Position numbers and translations under genes: made by a program. A stretch of 64,000 bases of DNA, from NCBI RefSeq assembly GCF_001665295.1, contig NZ_LZSE01000009.1:289451-353450 (forward strand), read 5' to 3'. Below the pieces are notes generated by a model. The model saw only the letters and a list, made by a program, of their open reading frames with translations, ran no database searches and was not told the DNA's origin. This stretch comes from Mycobacterium sp. 1554424.7 (lineage in GTDB: Bacteria > Actinomycetota > Actinomycetes > Mycobacteriales > Mycobacteriaceae). How positions within the stretch are numbered: the stretch's first letter is position 1; each line of letters begins with the position of its first letter. Shown piece after piece: positions 49,928-62,909 of the stretch.

Positions 49928-50431
49928 TCAACGGGTCCTCGAGGCGCGCAAGTAGCTGCCGATGTCGGACGTGTCCGGCAGCGGCAGCGTGGCAGCGGAC
50001 AGCAGGCCGGCTTGGCGCAGGACTTGAGCCTGGTCCCAGTAGAGCGTCTCGCTCAGCATCAAAGAGTCGCGGAACTTGACGATCACGACGAAGGCGACCT
50101 CGAGTGACACACCCGTCGGGGCCACCCCAGGAAGAAGCTGCGGCACCTCGCGGTCATGGGTGAGCCCCATGATGCACTCATCGACCAAGACGTCTTCACC
50201 GATCGAGCGGGCAATGAGGTCAAGCTCGGTGTCGGGCGGCTGCCCCGGGATGAAGACGTCGGCGTAATAGGCGCGTAGGGCGCCGCGTCCGGACGCTCCG
50301 CTCATCGTCGGTAGATGCATGACGCGCGCCTCAGGGACCATCGTCGAAACCGCGAGATCTGCGTCTCTGCACACGAATTCGTAGTGGGTGTGCTGCTCCC
50401 AGAGCTCCACCATGTCATTGCGGTTCATCAC
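49928..50431 (-). CDS. SnoaL-like / NTF2-fold protein
   Basis: 167 aa, one NTF2-like cone domain (WEQHTHYEFVCRDADLAVST, ALRAYYADVFIP, FRDSLMLSETLYWDQAQVL). Members are isomerases, dehydratases or ligand-binding proteins; no catalytic dyad can be assigned. Lies 65 nt upstream of the IclR gene on the same strand and divergent from the alpha/beta hydrolase. Confidence 0.75.
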   Translation of the reverse strand: MMNRNDMVELWEQHTHYEFVCRDADLAVSTMVPEARVMHLPTMSGASGRGALRAYYADVFIPGQPPDTELDLIARSIGEDVLVDECIMGLTHDREVPQLLPGVAPTGVSLEVAFVVIVKFRDSLMLSETLYWDQAQVLRQAGLLSAATLPLPDTSDIGSYLRASRTR

Positions 50432-50596
50432 GATGGAACGCTAGGACCGTCGCGGCGGGGCCGACAAACCAATGTCCGGAGAGTGGACAACACGGCGGCT
50501 TGCCTCGGGAGCCGCCAGCGACCCAAACGCCCGGCCCTGTTCGGTGAGTGAACATCCAGGCGGTGGCTTGATGAAACGGCTCTATCGTCGGCTGTC

Positions 50597-51433
50597 ATGA
50601 GCAGCATTGATCGCAAGATCGCAGCAACCGGAGGGATCCGCGCGATGAAGCTTGAAGTCATCGACAAAGGTTCTATTAGTGTGGCGCACCCGGCGCCGCT
50701 GCTCTTCATCCATGGCTCATGGCACGCGGCCTGGTGCTGGGACGAGAATTTTCTCGATTTCTTCGCGGACAAGGGCTATCGAGCGGTAGCGGTCAGCCTC
50801 CGCAACCATGGCGGAAGCGAAAGGACCAGGCCACGACGGTGTTCGGTTGCCGACTGGCTGCAGGACGTGGCGAACGTCGCCAGGCGCCTTCCCGTGGAGC
50901 CTGTGGTCATTGGTCACTCGATGGGCGGCTTAATCGTGCAGAAATACCTTGAGACGCACAACGTCCCAGCGGGAGTCCTGCTCGCAACGATGCCGGTGAG
51001 CGGCGCCAGCCGTGCGTTGCTCCGCATACTGGGGCGTCATCCGACGCGCTCGGCACGCGCCTTGATCCGGGGCAAGACCCTGCGCGCGGTGAACACAACG
51101 ACGGCGGCACGCGAGAACTTCTACTCCGCGGCCACGCCAGATTCGGACCTCGCGCGCTACACCCCCCTACTAGACGAAGAGTATGTCGGAAGGCAGGCCT
51201 TGGATTTGACGGTGCTCAGTCTTCCCAGGCCCAAGCGGGTGACCACACCTCTGCTGGTCTTAGGGGCGCAAGACGACGCCTGTTTCAGCCAGAACGAGAT
51301 ACGGAAGACTGCCCGCGCGTACGGTACCGACGCCGAGTTTTTTACCGGCATGGGCCACAACATGATGCTTGAACCGGGTTGGCGTGCAGTCGCCGAGAGG
51401 ATCGACGCCTGGCTATCCGCACGAGGTTTGTGA
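50597..51433 (+). CDS. Alpha/beta-fold hydrolase
   Basis: 278 aa; an in-frame ATG at 50645 (MKLEV) could be the true start. Oxyanion region FIHGSWHAAWCW, nucleophile elbow GHSMGG (Ser about 113), acid in LGAQDDACF and His in MGHNMML near the end. Cytosolic hydrolase, lipase or esterase type, substrate unknown. Two ATG-initiated frames and lower GC than neighbouring aro genes suggest an acquired patch. Confidence 0.87.
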   Translation: MSSIDRKIAATGGIRAMKLEVIDKGSISVAHPAPLLFIHGSWHAAWCWDENFLDFFADKGYRAVAVSLRNHGGSERTRPRRCSVADWLQDVANVARRLPVEPVVIGHSMGGLIVQKYLETHNVPAGVLLATMPVSGASRALLRILGRHPTRSARALIRGKTLRAVNTTTAARENFYSAATPDSDLARYTPLLDEEYVGRQALDLTVLSLPRPKRVTTPLLVLGAQDDACFSQNEIRKTARAYGTDAEFFTGMGHNMMLEPGWRAVAERIDAWLSARGL

Positions 51434-51482
51434 CGGTCAGAATGCGATCGGCTGCGTGCCATTTGCTCGGCACGCCACCCGA

Positions 51483-54733
<3,251 letters not shown>

Positions 54734-54850
54734 CCGGCCATTCTCCCATGTGCTAAGGCGCGGACTTAAATCCGAGCAATCGCTTCGAGATCGACGCTAC
54801 CGTCACGTCTCCTCGCACTTTTCCGCGCTGCCGTCGATTTCGAAGAAAGC

Positions 54851-55279
54851 TCAACAGAGCAAGGCCAAACCCGCCGCGGCGGCCGTGGCCAGGCACATCG
54901 AGGGGCCGTGCGGCACGGTCCGCGCACCGCGCCTCCACGCGACCACGCCGGCCAGCGCCGTGAGCAGCGGCGCCGTCAGCGCCGCGAGGAACCACACGTC
55001 GGGCCCGAAACAGCCGGCCAGGCCGCCCAGCCCGGCCGCGAGCTTGACGTCGCCGGCCCCCATCGCCGCCGGCGCGGCGAGGTGGACCAGCAGGTACGCG
55101 CCGGCCAGGGCCACCGCGCCGGCCAGCGCCGGCATCCCGCGGCCGCCCATGGCGGCGGCCAGCAGGATGACGGCGGCCCCGGGCAGCGTCAGCAGGTTGG
55201 GCAGCCGCCGTGACCGGACGTCGTACGCGCTCAGCGCGGCCATCCACAGCAACACGACCCCGGCCCCCACGTTCGGCAC
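54851..55279 (-). CDS. Short A24-family prepilin peptidase (Rv2551c-like)
   Basis: 142 aa from a GTG, about five transmembrane helices. Catalytic aspartates: Asp20 in SAYDVRSRRLPN and the Asp of MGAGDVKL near residue 77. Lacks the N-terminal methyltransferase part of PilD, as in other short actinobacterial enzymes. The stop of aroE is 1 nt away. Its substrate here is probably a Flp/Tad or competence-type pilin encoded elsewhere. Confidence 0.85.
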   Translation of the reverse strand: MPNVGAGVVLLWMAALSAYDVRSRRLPNLLTLPGAAVILLAAAMGGRGMPALAGAVALAGAYLLVHLAAPAAMGAGDVKLAAGLGGLAGCFGPDVWFLAALTAPLLTALAGVVAWRRGARTVPHGPSMCLATAAAAGLALLC

Positions 55280-55280
55280 G

Positions 55281-56090
55281 CTAGCGCAGGGCCGCCTCCA
55301 TCGCCGCTCGCGGCGCCGGCAGCCCGGTGAACTGCTCCACCTGGGAAAAGGCCTGGTGCAACAGCATCTGCAGGCCGTCGATCACCCGGCCGCCCGCCGC
55401 GCCCACCGCGGCGGCCAGCGGTGTGGGCCACGGGTCGTAGACGGCGTCCAGCAGTACCGGGATCGGGGCGAAAGCGCCGGCGTAGCGCGCGGCCACGTCC
55501 GCCGGAATCGTGCTGACCAGCACCTCGGCGCCCGCCACCTCGTCGGCGAGCCCGCCGCTGTCCAGGCCGCAGAACCGGGTCTCGACGCCGACGCCGGCGC
55601 CGAGGTCCACCAGTCGGGCCGCCTTGCCGGGATCCCGCGCGACGACGGTGATGCCGGCGACGCCGAGTTCGGCCAGGCCCACGACGGCCGCCGGCGCGGT
55701 GCCGCCCGATCCACAGACCAGCGCCCATCCAGAGGCCGACCCGATCGCCCCGGTGACCCCGTCGATGTCGGTGTTGTCGGCCCGCCACCCCGTCGGCGTG
55801 CGCACCAGGGTGTTGGCCGAGCCGACCCGCTCGGCGCGCGGCGTGCGCTCCTCGGCGACGCGCAGCGCGGCGAACTTGCCCGGCATGGTCACCGACACGC
55901 CGACCCATTCCGGCCCGAAGCCGCCGACCACGCCCGGCAGCTCGTCGGCGCCACATTCGATGCGCTCGTAGGTCCAGTCGTGCAGCCCCAGCGCGCGGTA
56001 CGCGGCCAGGTGCAGCTGCGGGGAGCGCGAATGCGCGATGGGCGAGCCGAGAACGGCCGCCTTTCTAACGGGGCGTGCTGTCGAGGACAC
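55281..56090 (-). CDS. aroE: Shikimate dehydrogenase
   Basis: 269 aa. Substrate-binding SPIAHSRSPQLHLAAYRALG, MPGKFAAL with the catalytic Lys, and NTDIDGV, then a degenerate cofactor segment (VCGSGGTAPAAVVGLAELGV). The overlap with mltG is 26 nt. It is separated from the aroC operon by the prepilin peptidase gene but on the same strand. Confidence 0.95.
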   Translation of the reverse strand: MSSTARPVRKAAVLGSPIAHSRSPQLHLAAYRALGLHDWTYERIECGADELPGVVGGFGPEWVGVSVTMPGKFAALRVAEERTPRAERVGSANTLVRTPTGWRADNTDIDGVTGAIGSASGWALVCGSGGTAPAAVVGLAELGVAGITVVARDPGKAARLVDLGAGVGVETRFCGLDSGGLADEVAGAEVLVSTIPADVAARYAGAFAPIPVLLDAVYDPWPTPLAAAVGAAGGRVIDGLQMLLHQAFSQVEQFTGLPAPRAAMEAALR

Positions 56091-57324
56091 CGTTGTGCTT
56101 AGCCAGCTCGATGTTGGCCAAATGCTGCTTGTAGTCCTGGGTGAACAGCGTCGTGCCCTGCGCGTCGATGGTGACGAAGTACAGCCAGTCGCCCGGCTCG
56201 GGGTGCTCGGCGGCGCGCAGCGCGTCGACGCCGGGCGAACAGATCGCCGTGGCCGGCAGCCCCTGGGACACGTAGGTGTTCCACGGCGTCTTCTGGGCGC
56301 GGTCGGCGTCGCTTGTGGCGACCTCGCGGCGGTCCAGCGGATAGTTGACGCTCGAGTCGAACTCCAGCGTGTGGTGCGCGTGCAGGCGGTTGTAGATCAC
56401 CTGTGCCACCTTGGCGAAGTCCTGGGAATTCGATTCCTGCTGCACCAGCGAGGCGACCACCAGGATGTCGTAGGGCGACAGCCCCCGGGCCTGCGCAGAG
56501 TCCAGCAGCCCGGACTTCATGTACTCGACGGCGCCCGCGCTGATCAGGTTCGTCAGGATGCTTTCGGCCGAGGACGCGGGGTCGATGTTGAAGGTCCCGG
56601 GCGCGATGAGGCCCTCGATGCGGCGATGGTCCTTGCCCAGCTCGGTGACCGGCTCCACGGCCCACGGCGGCACCGCCAACGTGGTGGGCGCGCTGTTGGA
56701 GGCCGCGGCGCGCAGGTCGTCCACGGAGACGCAGCGCTTGTTGCCGTCGAGATCCACGCAGGTGGAGCGCGAAATCAACGAGAAGATGCCAGGATTGACC
56801 ACGTTGGTCTTCATGTCGGTGGTGTCGTCGAGCTGACGGCCCTCCGGGATGACCAGCCGACCCACCCGGCTGTTGGGGTCGGCCAACCGCGCGACGGCGT
56901 TGGCCGCCGGGATCTCGGTGCGCATCCGGTAGTAGCCGGGCTGGATCGAGTTGATCGCGGCGTTGCCGTGCGCGGCGTTGACGAACGCACGCACCGTGGC
57001 GACCACCCCCTGGCTGTGCAGCGTTTCGCCGACCATGGTGGTCGAGTCGCCGTCCTGCACGTGAATCACGATGTCGCGCTTGCCGTTTCCGCTGTAGTCG
57101 TCGCCGGATCCGAACACCGTGTTCCACAGCCGGGTGCCGACGAAGACGACGACCACCGCGATCACGACGAGCGCCGCCAGGGTGACCCGGCCCGCGACGC
57201 GCTTGCGCCGTTTGCCCTGTTCTGCGCGTCTGCGCGCGCCACGGTCGACGCGGCTCATCCTGCGCCGCGGCGGCGTCCCGACTGCCTCCGGCTCGGCGCG
57301 CTGGCCCCGGGCGCTGTCAACCAT
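56065..57324 (-). CDS. mltG: Endolytic murein transglycosylase MltG (YceG-like)
   Basis: 419 aa. A basic cytoplasmic N-terminus, one transmembrane helix (about 48-68), and a periplasmic YceG domain. The catalytic Glu lies in [13 protein letters not shown], followed by AQVIYNRL; the C-terminal STPR end is intact. Cuts nascent glycan strands. Precedes aroE and follows ruvX with an 8-nt overlap. Confidence 0.94.
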   Translation of the reverse strand: MVDSARGQRAEPEAVGTPPRRRMSRVDRGARRRAEQGKRRKRVAGRVTLAALVVIAVVVVFVGTRLWNTVFGSGDDYSGNGKRDIVIHVQDGDSTTMVGETLHSQGVVATVRAFVNAAHGNAAINSIQPGYYRMRTEIPAANAVARLADPNSRVGRLVIPEGRQLDDTTDMKTNVVNPGIFSLISRSTCVDLDGNKRCVSVDDLRAAASNSAPTTLAVPPWAVEPVTELGKDHRRIEGLIAPGTFNIDPASSAESILTNLISAGAVEYMKSGLLDSAQARGLSPYDILVVASLVQQESNSQDFAKVAQVIYNRLHAHHTLEFDSSVNYPLDRREVATSDADRAQKTPWNTYVSQGLPATAICSPGVDALRAAEHPEPGDWLYFVTIDAQGTTLFTQDYKQHLANIELAKHNGVLDSTPR

Positions 57325-57763
57325 GGCGCGCTCCCCTGCGCCGGTCGAGCCAGCCCTGCAGGATCTCCACCGCCGCGGCCTGGTCGATCACGGCCCGCTG
57401 CTCTTTGGCCCGCATGCCCGCGGCCCGCAGCGACCGCTGCGCGCTCACGGTCGTCAGCCGCTCGTCGGCGAGGCGCACGGGCGTGGGGGCGATCCGCCGG
57501 CCCAGCGCCTCGGCCAGTTGGATCGCGTCCTGCGCCGACGACCCGGTGCGGTCGGCCAGGGTTCGCGGCAGGCCGACGATCACCTCGACGGCGTCCAGCT
57601 CGGCGGCCAGCGCGGCCAGCCGGCGCAGGTGCTTGCCGGAGCGGTCGCGGCGCACGGTTTCGACCGGGGTGGCGAGGATGCCGTCGGGGTCGCTGGCGGC
57701 AACGCCGATGCGCACGCTGCCCACGTCGATGCCGAGGCGTCGTCCCCGCAGTTCCGGATCCAC
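57317..57763 (-). CDS. ruvX: Putative pre-16S rRNA nuclease / Holliday-junction resolvase YqgF (RuvX)
   Basis: 148 aa RNase H-fold protein, GTG start. Catalytic Asp motif [14 protein letters not shown] near residue 10, [14 protein letters not shown] and the C-terminal [11 protein letters not shown] acidic site. Begins immediately after the alaS stop, the common alaS-ruvX-mltG order. Confidence 0.95.
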   Translation of the reverse strand: MDPELRGRRLGIDVGSVRIGVAASDPDGILATPVETVRRDRSGKHLRRLAALAAELDAVEVIVGLPRTLADRTGSSAQDAIQLAEALGRRIAPTPVRLADERLTTVSAQRSLRAAGMRAKEQRAVIDQAAAVEILQGWLDRRRGARHG

Positions 57764-60469
57764 TCAGCCGACCCGCGCTATCTCGGAGCGCACCGCGTCG
57801 AGCGCCGCGTCGATGCCGGACGGGTCCTTCCCGGAGCCCTGCGCCAGGTCGGCCTTGCCGCCGCCGCGGCCGTCGACAGCCCCGGCCAGCTGCTTGATCA
57901 GCTCGTTGGCGCGGATGCCTAGGTCCTGGGCGGCGGCGTTGGCGGCGACGGCGTAGGGCACGGTTTGGTTCTCGCCCTCGCAGATCAGCGCCACCACCGC
58001 GGGATCGCTGCCCAGCTTGCCGCGGATGTCGCCGACCAGGGAACGCAGGTCGGCCGCCGTCATCCCGCTCGACATCCGCTGCGCCACCACACGCACGTTA
58101 CCGATTCGCTCGGCGCCGGCGGCGGCGTTGGTCGCGGCGGCCCGTGCGCCCGCGAGCCGGGCGCGTTCGAGTTCCTTCTCGGCCGCCTTGAGCCGCTCCA
58201 CGAGGTTGGCGACCCGGGCCGGCACCTCCTCGGAGGGCACCTTCAGCGACGACGCCAGCCCGGACATCAGCGCGCGCTCCTTGGCCAGGTGGCGGAACGA
58301 CTCCAGCCCGACGTAGGCCTCCACCCGGCGGATGCCGGAGCCGATCGACGACTCGCCCAGGATGGTCACCGGGCCGATCTGCGCCGAGTTGTGCACGTGC
58401 GTGCCGCCGCACAGCTCGAGGGAGAACGGACCGCCGATCTCCACCACCCGCACCTCGTCGGGATAGGCCTCGCCGAACAGCGCCATCGCGCCCATCGCCT
58501 TGGCCTTCTCCAGCTGCTCGGTGAAGGTGTGCACCTCGAAGTCGGCCTGCACGGCCTCGTTGGTGACCTCTTCGATCTGGGTGCGCTGGTCCTCGGTCAG
58601 CGCCCCCTGCCAGTTGAAGTCGAAGCGCAGGTAGCCCGGCCGGTTCAGCGACCCGGCCTGAACGGCGTTGGGCCCCAACACCTGTCGCAGCGCGGCGTGC
58701 ACCATGTGGGTGCCCGAGTGGCCCTGGGTGGCCCCGCGGCGCCAGCCCGGGTCCACGGCCGCGACGACGGTGTCGCCCTCCACGAACTCCCCGGACTCCA
58801 CGTTGACCCGGTGCACGAACAGGGTTTTGGCGATCTTCTGCACGTCGGTGACGGCCGCGCGGGCGCTCTCGTTGGCGCCGGTCCCGCTGATGCTGCCCTC
58901 GTCGGCGATCTGGCCGCCCGACTCGGCGTAGAGCGGGGTGCGGTCCAGGACCAGCTCGACCCGGTCAGCACCGTCCGTGCCGTGCGCGACGACCGGCACC
59001 CGCTTGCCGTCGGCGAAGATGCCCAAAATCCTTGCCTCGGAGGTCAACTCGTCGAAGCCGGTGAACTCCGTGGGCCCGGCGTCGACGAGCTCGCGGTAGG
59101 CGCTCAGGTCGGCGTGCGCGTGCTTGCGCGCGGCGGCGTCCGCCTTGGCGCGACGGCGCTGCTCGGCCATCAGCTCCCGGAAGCCGATCTCGTCGACCTG
59201 CAGGCCGGCCTCGGAGGCCATCTCCAGGGTGAGCTCGATCGGGAAGCCGAAGGTGTCGTGCAGGGTAAAGGCGTCCGACCCCGAAACGACCGTCGCGCCC
59301 GATGATTTGGTGGCGCCGGCGACCTCCTCGAACAACCGTGAACCCGATGCCAGGGTGCGGTTGAACGCGGTCTCCTCGGCGACGGCGATGCGGCGGATCC
59401 GGTCGAAATCACTGACCAGCTCGGGGTACGAGGGGCCCATCGAGTCGCGCACGGTGGCCATCAGGTCGCCGACGATCGGGTCCTCGATGCCGAGCAGCTT
59501 GGCCGAGCGGATCACCCGGCGCAGCAGCCGGCGCAGCACGTAGCCGCGCCCGTCGTTGCCGGGGCTGACGCCGTCGCCGATCAGGATCGCCGCGGTGCGG
59601 CTGTGGTCGGCGATCACGCGGTAGCGCACGTCGTCCTCGTGGCTGCCTTCTGGAGCAGGCAAGCCGTAACCGCGCGGCGCGCGGGTGGCCACCAGATCGA
59701 TGACCGGGCGCAGCAGATCGGTCTCGTAGACGTTGTGCACGCCCTGCAGCACGAACGCGACCCGCTCGACGCCCATGCCGGTATCGATGTTCTTGCGGGG
59801 CAACGGCCCGAGGATCTCGAAGTCGGTCTTGGACGTGCCCTCGCCGCGCTCGCTCTGCATGAACACGAGGTTCCACAGCTCGACGTAGCGGTCCTCGTTG
59901 GCGATCGGGCCGCCGTCCACACCGAACTCCGGCCCGCGGTCGTAGTAGATCTCCGACGACGGCCCGCACGGCCCGGGGATGCCCATCGACCAATAGTTGT
60001 CCTCCATGCCGCGCCGCTGGATCCGCTCGGCCGGCAGGCCGGCGATCTCCTGCCACAGGGCAAAGGCCTCGTCGTCGTCGAAATAGACTGTGGCCCAAAG
60101 CCGTTCGGGGTCCAGGCCGTAGCCGCCTTGATCAGTGGGGTTGGTCAGCAGCGACCAGGCCAGCTCGATCGCGCGGCGCTTGAAGTAGTCGCCGAACGAG
60201 AAGTTGCCCGCCATCTGGAAAAAGGTGTTGTGCCGGGTGGTGATGCCCACCTCGTCGATGTCGGGCGTGCGGATGCACTTTTGGATGCTGGTGGCCGTCG
60301 CGTACGGCGGCGTGCGCGCGCCCAGGAAGAACGGCACGAACTGGACCATGCCGGCGTTGACGAACAGCAGGTTGGGGTCGTCGAGGATCACCGAGGCGCT
60401 GGGCACCTCGGTGTGGCCCGCCTTCACGAAATGATCGAGGAATCGCTTCCTGATCTCGTGTGTCTGCAC
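57764..60469 (-). CDS. alaS: Alanyl-tRNA synthetase
   Basis: 901 aa class II synthetase. N-terminal [19 protein letters not shown], motif [10 protein letters not shown] and class II core; the editing domain with [12 protein letters not shown] and [13 protein letters not shown] (metal ligands); C-terminal oligomerisation region. ATG start. Heads the run alaS-ruvX-mltG-aroE. Confidence 0.98.
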   Translation of the reverse strand: MQTHEIRKRFLDHFVKAGHTEVPSASVILDDPNLLFVNAGMVQFVPFFLGARTPPYATATSIQKCIRTPDIDEVGITTRHNTFFQMAGNFSFGDYFKRRAIELAWSLLTNPTDQGGYGLDPERLWATVYFDDDEAFALWQEIAGLPAERIQRRGMEDNYWSMGIPGPCGPSSEIYYDRGPEFGVDGGPIANEDRYVELWNLVFMQSERGEGTSKTDFEILGPLPRKNIDTGMGVERVAFVLQGVHNVYETDLLRPVIDLVATRAPRGYGLPAPEGSHEDDVRYRVIADHSRTAAILIGDGVSPGNDGRGYVLRRLLRRVIRSAKLLGIEDPIVGDLMATVRDSMGPSYPELVSDFDRIRRIAVAEETAFNRTLASGSRLFEEVAGATKSSGATVVSGSDAFTLHDTFGFPIELTLEMASEAGLQVDEIGFRELMAEQRRRAKADAAARKHAHADLSAYRELVDAGPTEFTGFDELTSEARILGIFADGKRVPVVAHGTDGADRVELVLDRTPLYAESGGQIADEGSISGTGANESARAAVTDVQKIAKTLFVHRVNVESGEFVEGDTVVAAVDPGWRRGATQGHSGTHMVHAALRQVLGPNAVQAGSLNRPGYLRFDFNWQGALTEDQRTQIEEVTNEAVQADFEVHTFTEQLEKAKAMGAMALFGEAYPDEVRVVEIGGPFSLELCGGTHVHNSAQIGPVTILGESSIGSGIRRVEAYVGLESFRHLAKERALMSGLASSLKVPSEEVPARVANLVERLKAAEKELERARLAGARAAATNAAAGAERIGNVRVVAQRMSSGMTAADLRSLVGDIRGKLGSDPAVVALICEGENQTVPYAVAANAAAQDLGIRANELIKQLAGAVDGRGGGKADLAQGSGKDPSGIDAALDAVRSEIARVG

Positions 60470-60531
60470 TTTGGGTTCGCTTCTTCCTGTTGCGTCGGCC
60501 TTGCTTCGATCGGGATTCCCAGCCTAGACAG

Positions 60532-60933
60532 CTAGCCCTCCAGGAAGCTCAACCGCACCGACCGCCGCGGATTGTCCCGGTTGAGGTCGACCAGCACGAT
60601 GCTTTGCCAGGTGCCCAGCTGCGGGTCGCCGCTGGCGACCGGCACCGTCACCGACGGCGCGACGATCGCCGGCAGCACGTGGTCGGCACCGTGGCCGGGG
60701 GACCCGTGCGCGTGGCGGTACCGCTCGTCGCGCGGCAACAGCCGTTCCAGCGTGTCGACCAGGTCGTCGTCGGAGCCGGCGCCGGTCTCGATGATGGCGA
60801 CCCCGGCCGTGGCGTGCGGGACGAACACGTTGCACAGGCCGTCGCCGTAGCTGAAGCAGAACCGCCGCACCGCGTCGGTCAAATCGACGACACGGCGATC
60901 GGCGGTGTCTACCTGCAGCACATCGGTATGCAC
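60532..60933 (-). CDS. YjbQ-family (UPF0047) protein
   Basis: 133 aa from a GTG at 60933; the longer open frame above it is antisense to the next gene. FVPHATAGVAIIE, GADHVLPAIVAPS and GTWQSIVLVDLN are hallmark YjbQ motifs. Family members are proposed to have thiamine-phosphate synthase-like activity; role in mycobacteria unknown. Orthologue of Rv2556c, next to alaS. Confidence 0.9.
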   Translation of the reverse strand: MHTDVLQVDTADRRVVDLTDAVRRFCFSYGDGLCNVFVPHATAGVAIIETGAGSDDDLVDTLERLLPRDERYRHAHGSPGHGADHVLPAIVAPSVTVPVASGDPQLGTWQSIVLVDLNRDNPRRSVRLSFLEG

Positions 60934-61045
60934 CTGGTCAAGCCTACGGCGATGCCAGCATGAGCGGCCAATCGTTTGTGAGGGCCGCCACACCCCCCGG
61001 GGGCATTGCGACCGGTGCCTGCCAGGAGGAACGTATCTCGTTGGA

Positions 61046-61072
61046 CCGGTGGCGCCACCGGGGCGCTGCCCC
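61046..61072 (+). promoter_or_regulatory. Leader palindromes of first Rv2557-like gene
   Basis: A perfect 16-nt palindrome CCGGTGGCGCCACCGG (61046-61061) is followed at once by GGGGC-GCT-GCCCC (61060-61072). Both recur unchanged before the second paralogue. An AGGAGGA site lies at 61024-61030, upstream of the palindromes. Confidence 0.6.
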
Positions 61073-61092
61073 GACAAAGAGGGGGGTGGATC

Positions 61093-61713
61093 GTGTACGC
61101 ACGCTCTACCACTATTCAGGCGCAAACCTCTTCCATCGACGGGGGAATCGCGCACGTTCGTGATGAGGTGATGCCCGCGCTGCAAGGCATGCCGGGGTGC
61201 ATCGGGGTGTCCCTTCTGGTTGACCGGGAGTCCGGCCGGTGCATCGCCACCAGCGCCTGGGAGAGCGACGAGGCCATGCGCGCCAGTAGTGAGACCGTGC
61301 AGCCGATCCGTGATCGGGCTGCCGAAATGTTCGGGGGCACGGCCGACGTCGAGCATTGGGAGATCGTGGCGCTGCACCGCGACCACCACGCGCCCGACGG
61401 CGCCGGTGTGCGCGCGACCTGGGTCAACGTGCCGGCGGACCAAATGGACAGCGGCATCGAGTACTTCAAGTCGTCCGTGCTGCACCAACTCGAGGAGCTG
61501 GACGGGTTCTGCAGCGCCAGCCTGCTCGTCGACCGCGCGTCCGGTCGAGGCGTGTCGTCGGTGACGTTCGACAGCATGGACGCGATGGAGCGCAACCGGG
61601 ACCAGGCGACCGCGCTGAAGATCGCCTCGATGCGCGAGGCGGGCGTCGAGGAACTCGACGAGCGCGAGTTCGAGCTGGCGCTGGCCCATCTGCGGGTGCC
61701 CGAGCTGGTCTGA
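61093..61713 (+). CDS. Rv2557/Rv2558-like conserved protein, copy 1
   Basis: 206 aa from the GTG at 61093 ([20 protein letters not shown]). Two ferredoxin-like halves with repeated phrases: [20 protein letters not shown] in the first half and [18 protein letters not shown] in the second, suggesting an internal dimeric alpha-beta barrel. Ends [10 protein letters not shown]. Paralogues Rv2557 and Rv2558 in M. tuberculosis are starvation-induced proteins of unknown function. Start uncertain; a leader with a second ribosome site lies in a different frame here. Confidence 0.88.
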   Translation: MYARSTTIQAQTSSIDGGIAHVRDEVMPALQGMPGCIGVSLLVDRESGRCIATSAWESDEAMRASSETVQPIRDRAAEMFGGTADVEHWEIVALHRDHHAPDGAGVRATWVNVPADQMDSGIEYFKSSVLHQLEELDGFCSASLLVDRASGRGVSSVTFDSMDAMERNRDQATALKIASMREAGVEELDEREFELALAHLRVPELV

Positions 61714-61781
61714 CCTGGGTCAGGTGGCTCCGCCGGGCCCATTGCCACGCCCAGTCCGCAGGAGGAAGGTAGTCGGTGGGA

Positions 61782-61808
61782 CCGGTGGCGCCACCGGGGC
61801 GCTGCCCC
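61782..61808 (+). promoter_or_regulatory. Leader palindromes of second Rv2558-like gene
   Basis: The same CCGGTGGCGCCACCGG (61782-61797) and GGGGC-GCT-GCCCC (61796-61808) as before copy 1. GGAGGAAGG at 61761-61769 precedes a GTG at 61776 that reads through both palindromes in frame with the gene. The DNA may serve as RNA structure, operator or coding sequence. Confidence 0.6.
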
Positions 61809-61826
61809 GACATAGGAGGGTCGGTC

Positions 61827-62450
61827 GTGTACGCACGCTCCACCACCATTCAGGCGCAACCTCTGTCGGTCGACATTGGCATTGCCCACGTCCGCGATGT
61901 CGTCATGCCCGCCCTGCAGGAGATGGACGGGTATGTCGGGATGTCGCTGTTGGTCGACCGGCAGGACGGCACCTGCATCGCCACCAGCTCCTGGAACAGC
62001 CTGGAGAAGATGCGCGCCAGCGCCGAGCGGGTGGCGCCCATCCGCGACCGCGCCGCCATGATGTTCTCCGGCCAGGCGAGGGTCGAGGAATGGGACATAT
62101 CGCTGATGCGCCGCGATCATCGGTCCCATCAGGGCGCGTGCGTGCGGGCCACCTGGCTCAAAGTGGTGCCGGACCAAATCGAGAGATCCCTCAACTTCTA
62201 CCGGATGTACGTGCTTCCGGAGTTGGAGACGCTCGACGGGTTCTGCAGCGCCAGCCTGATGGTCGACCACCCGGCGTGCCGGCGGGCGGTGGCTTGCTCG
62301 AGCTTCGACAGCATCGAATCGATGGCCCGAAACCGTGACCGGGCGAGCGAGCTGCGCAGCCGGCGCGCCCGGGACCTGGGAGCCGAGGTGCTCGACGTGG
62401 CCGAATTCGAGCTGGCGATCGCCCACTTGCGGGTGCCCGAGCTGGTCTAG
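61827..62450 (+). CDS. Rv2557/Rv2558-like conserved protein, copy 2
   Basis: 207 aa from the GTG at 61827, preceded by AGGAGGG at 6 nt; a GTG at 61776 with its own strong site would give 224 aa, adding [16 protein letters not shown]. Shares most sequence with copy 1, including [20 protein letters not shown] and the identical end [10 protein letters not shown] tandem duplication, also present in M. tuberculosis. Function unknown. Confidence 0.88.
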   Translation: MYARSTTIQAQPLSVDIGIAHVRDVVMPALQEMDGYVGMSLLVDRQDGTCIATSSWNSLEKMRASAERVAPIRDRAAMMFSGQARVEEWDISLMRRDHRSHQGACVRATWLKVVPDQIERSLNFYRMYVLPELETLDGFCSASLMVDHPACRRAVACSSFDSIESMARNRDRASELRSRRARDLGAEVLDVAEFELAIAHLRVPELV

Positions 62451-62460
62451 GGGCGGCTTG

Positions 62461-62550
62461 AGTGTGTACCTAGGGCTTTCTGCGTGCATCCACGGCGGGA
62501 ATCCGGCGAAGTCTGCGCCGTAGCTACGCACGCAAAGCCGTCAGCTCACA
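62461..62550. repeat. Second copy of the 20-nt-unit inverted repeat, between convergent genes
   Basis: Left unit 62461-62480 (agtgtgtacctagggctttc) and an inverted right unit 62531-62550 (cgcaaagccgtcagctcaca) belong to the family at 11311-11520. GGCTTT-c-TGCGTGC pairs with GCACGCAAAGCC, one base bulged. It fills the gap between convergent stops, as at the first locus. Confidence 0.65.
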
Positions 62551-62573
62551 ACCTGTGACCACTGCGACTGACC

Positions 62574-62909
62574 CTAGGGCAGCGCGTCCCCGGGGAATCC
62601 GCGGCACTCGTGCACCTGGTAGGTGAACACGCCCGCGGCCACCCCGGGGTCGTCGGCCATGATGGCGGTGGTCTCGTCGACCGTCGCCGCGAACACCCCG
62701 ATGCCGCACACGTCGGAGGAGTCGGCGACCGGCAGCACCACCGCCAGCACGCCGTCGTCGCGCAGGCCGAAGTTGCGCCGGCCGTGCTCCCAGATGATCG
62801 GCGGCGACGACTCGTCGCCGAACCTCGGTCCGCGCTTGAGGATGACGACGCTGTAGGTCTTGGCGGTGGGCAGCAGCCGGCCCATCTCCTCGTCGGTGAA
62901 GGTCTTCAT
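62574..62909 (-). CDS. YCII-related domain protein
   Basis: 111 aa. A small ferredoxin-like barrel: [34 protein letters not shown] and [17 protein letters not shown]. YciI-like proteins may be dehalogenase- or dimerisation-type barrels; no function assigned. Its ATG overlaps the rarA stop by 4 nt, so co-translation with rarA is likely. Confidence 0.8.
   Translation of the reverse strand: MKTFTDEEMGRLLPTAKTYSVVILKRGPRFGDESSPPIIWEHGRRNFGLRDDGVLAVVLPVADSSDVCGIGVFAATVDETTAIMADDPGVAAGVFTYQVHECRGFPGDALP

Noticed and set aside
60940-61700. Copy 1 of the Rv2557-like pair as a pseudogene
   Set aside because: Only the leader differs in frame. The coding part from the GTG at 61093 is complete and ends with the same conserved residues as copy 2.
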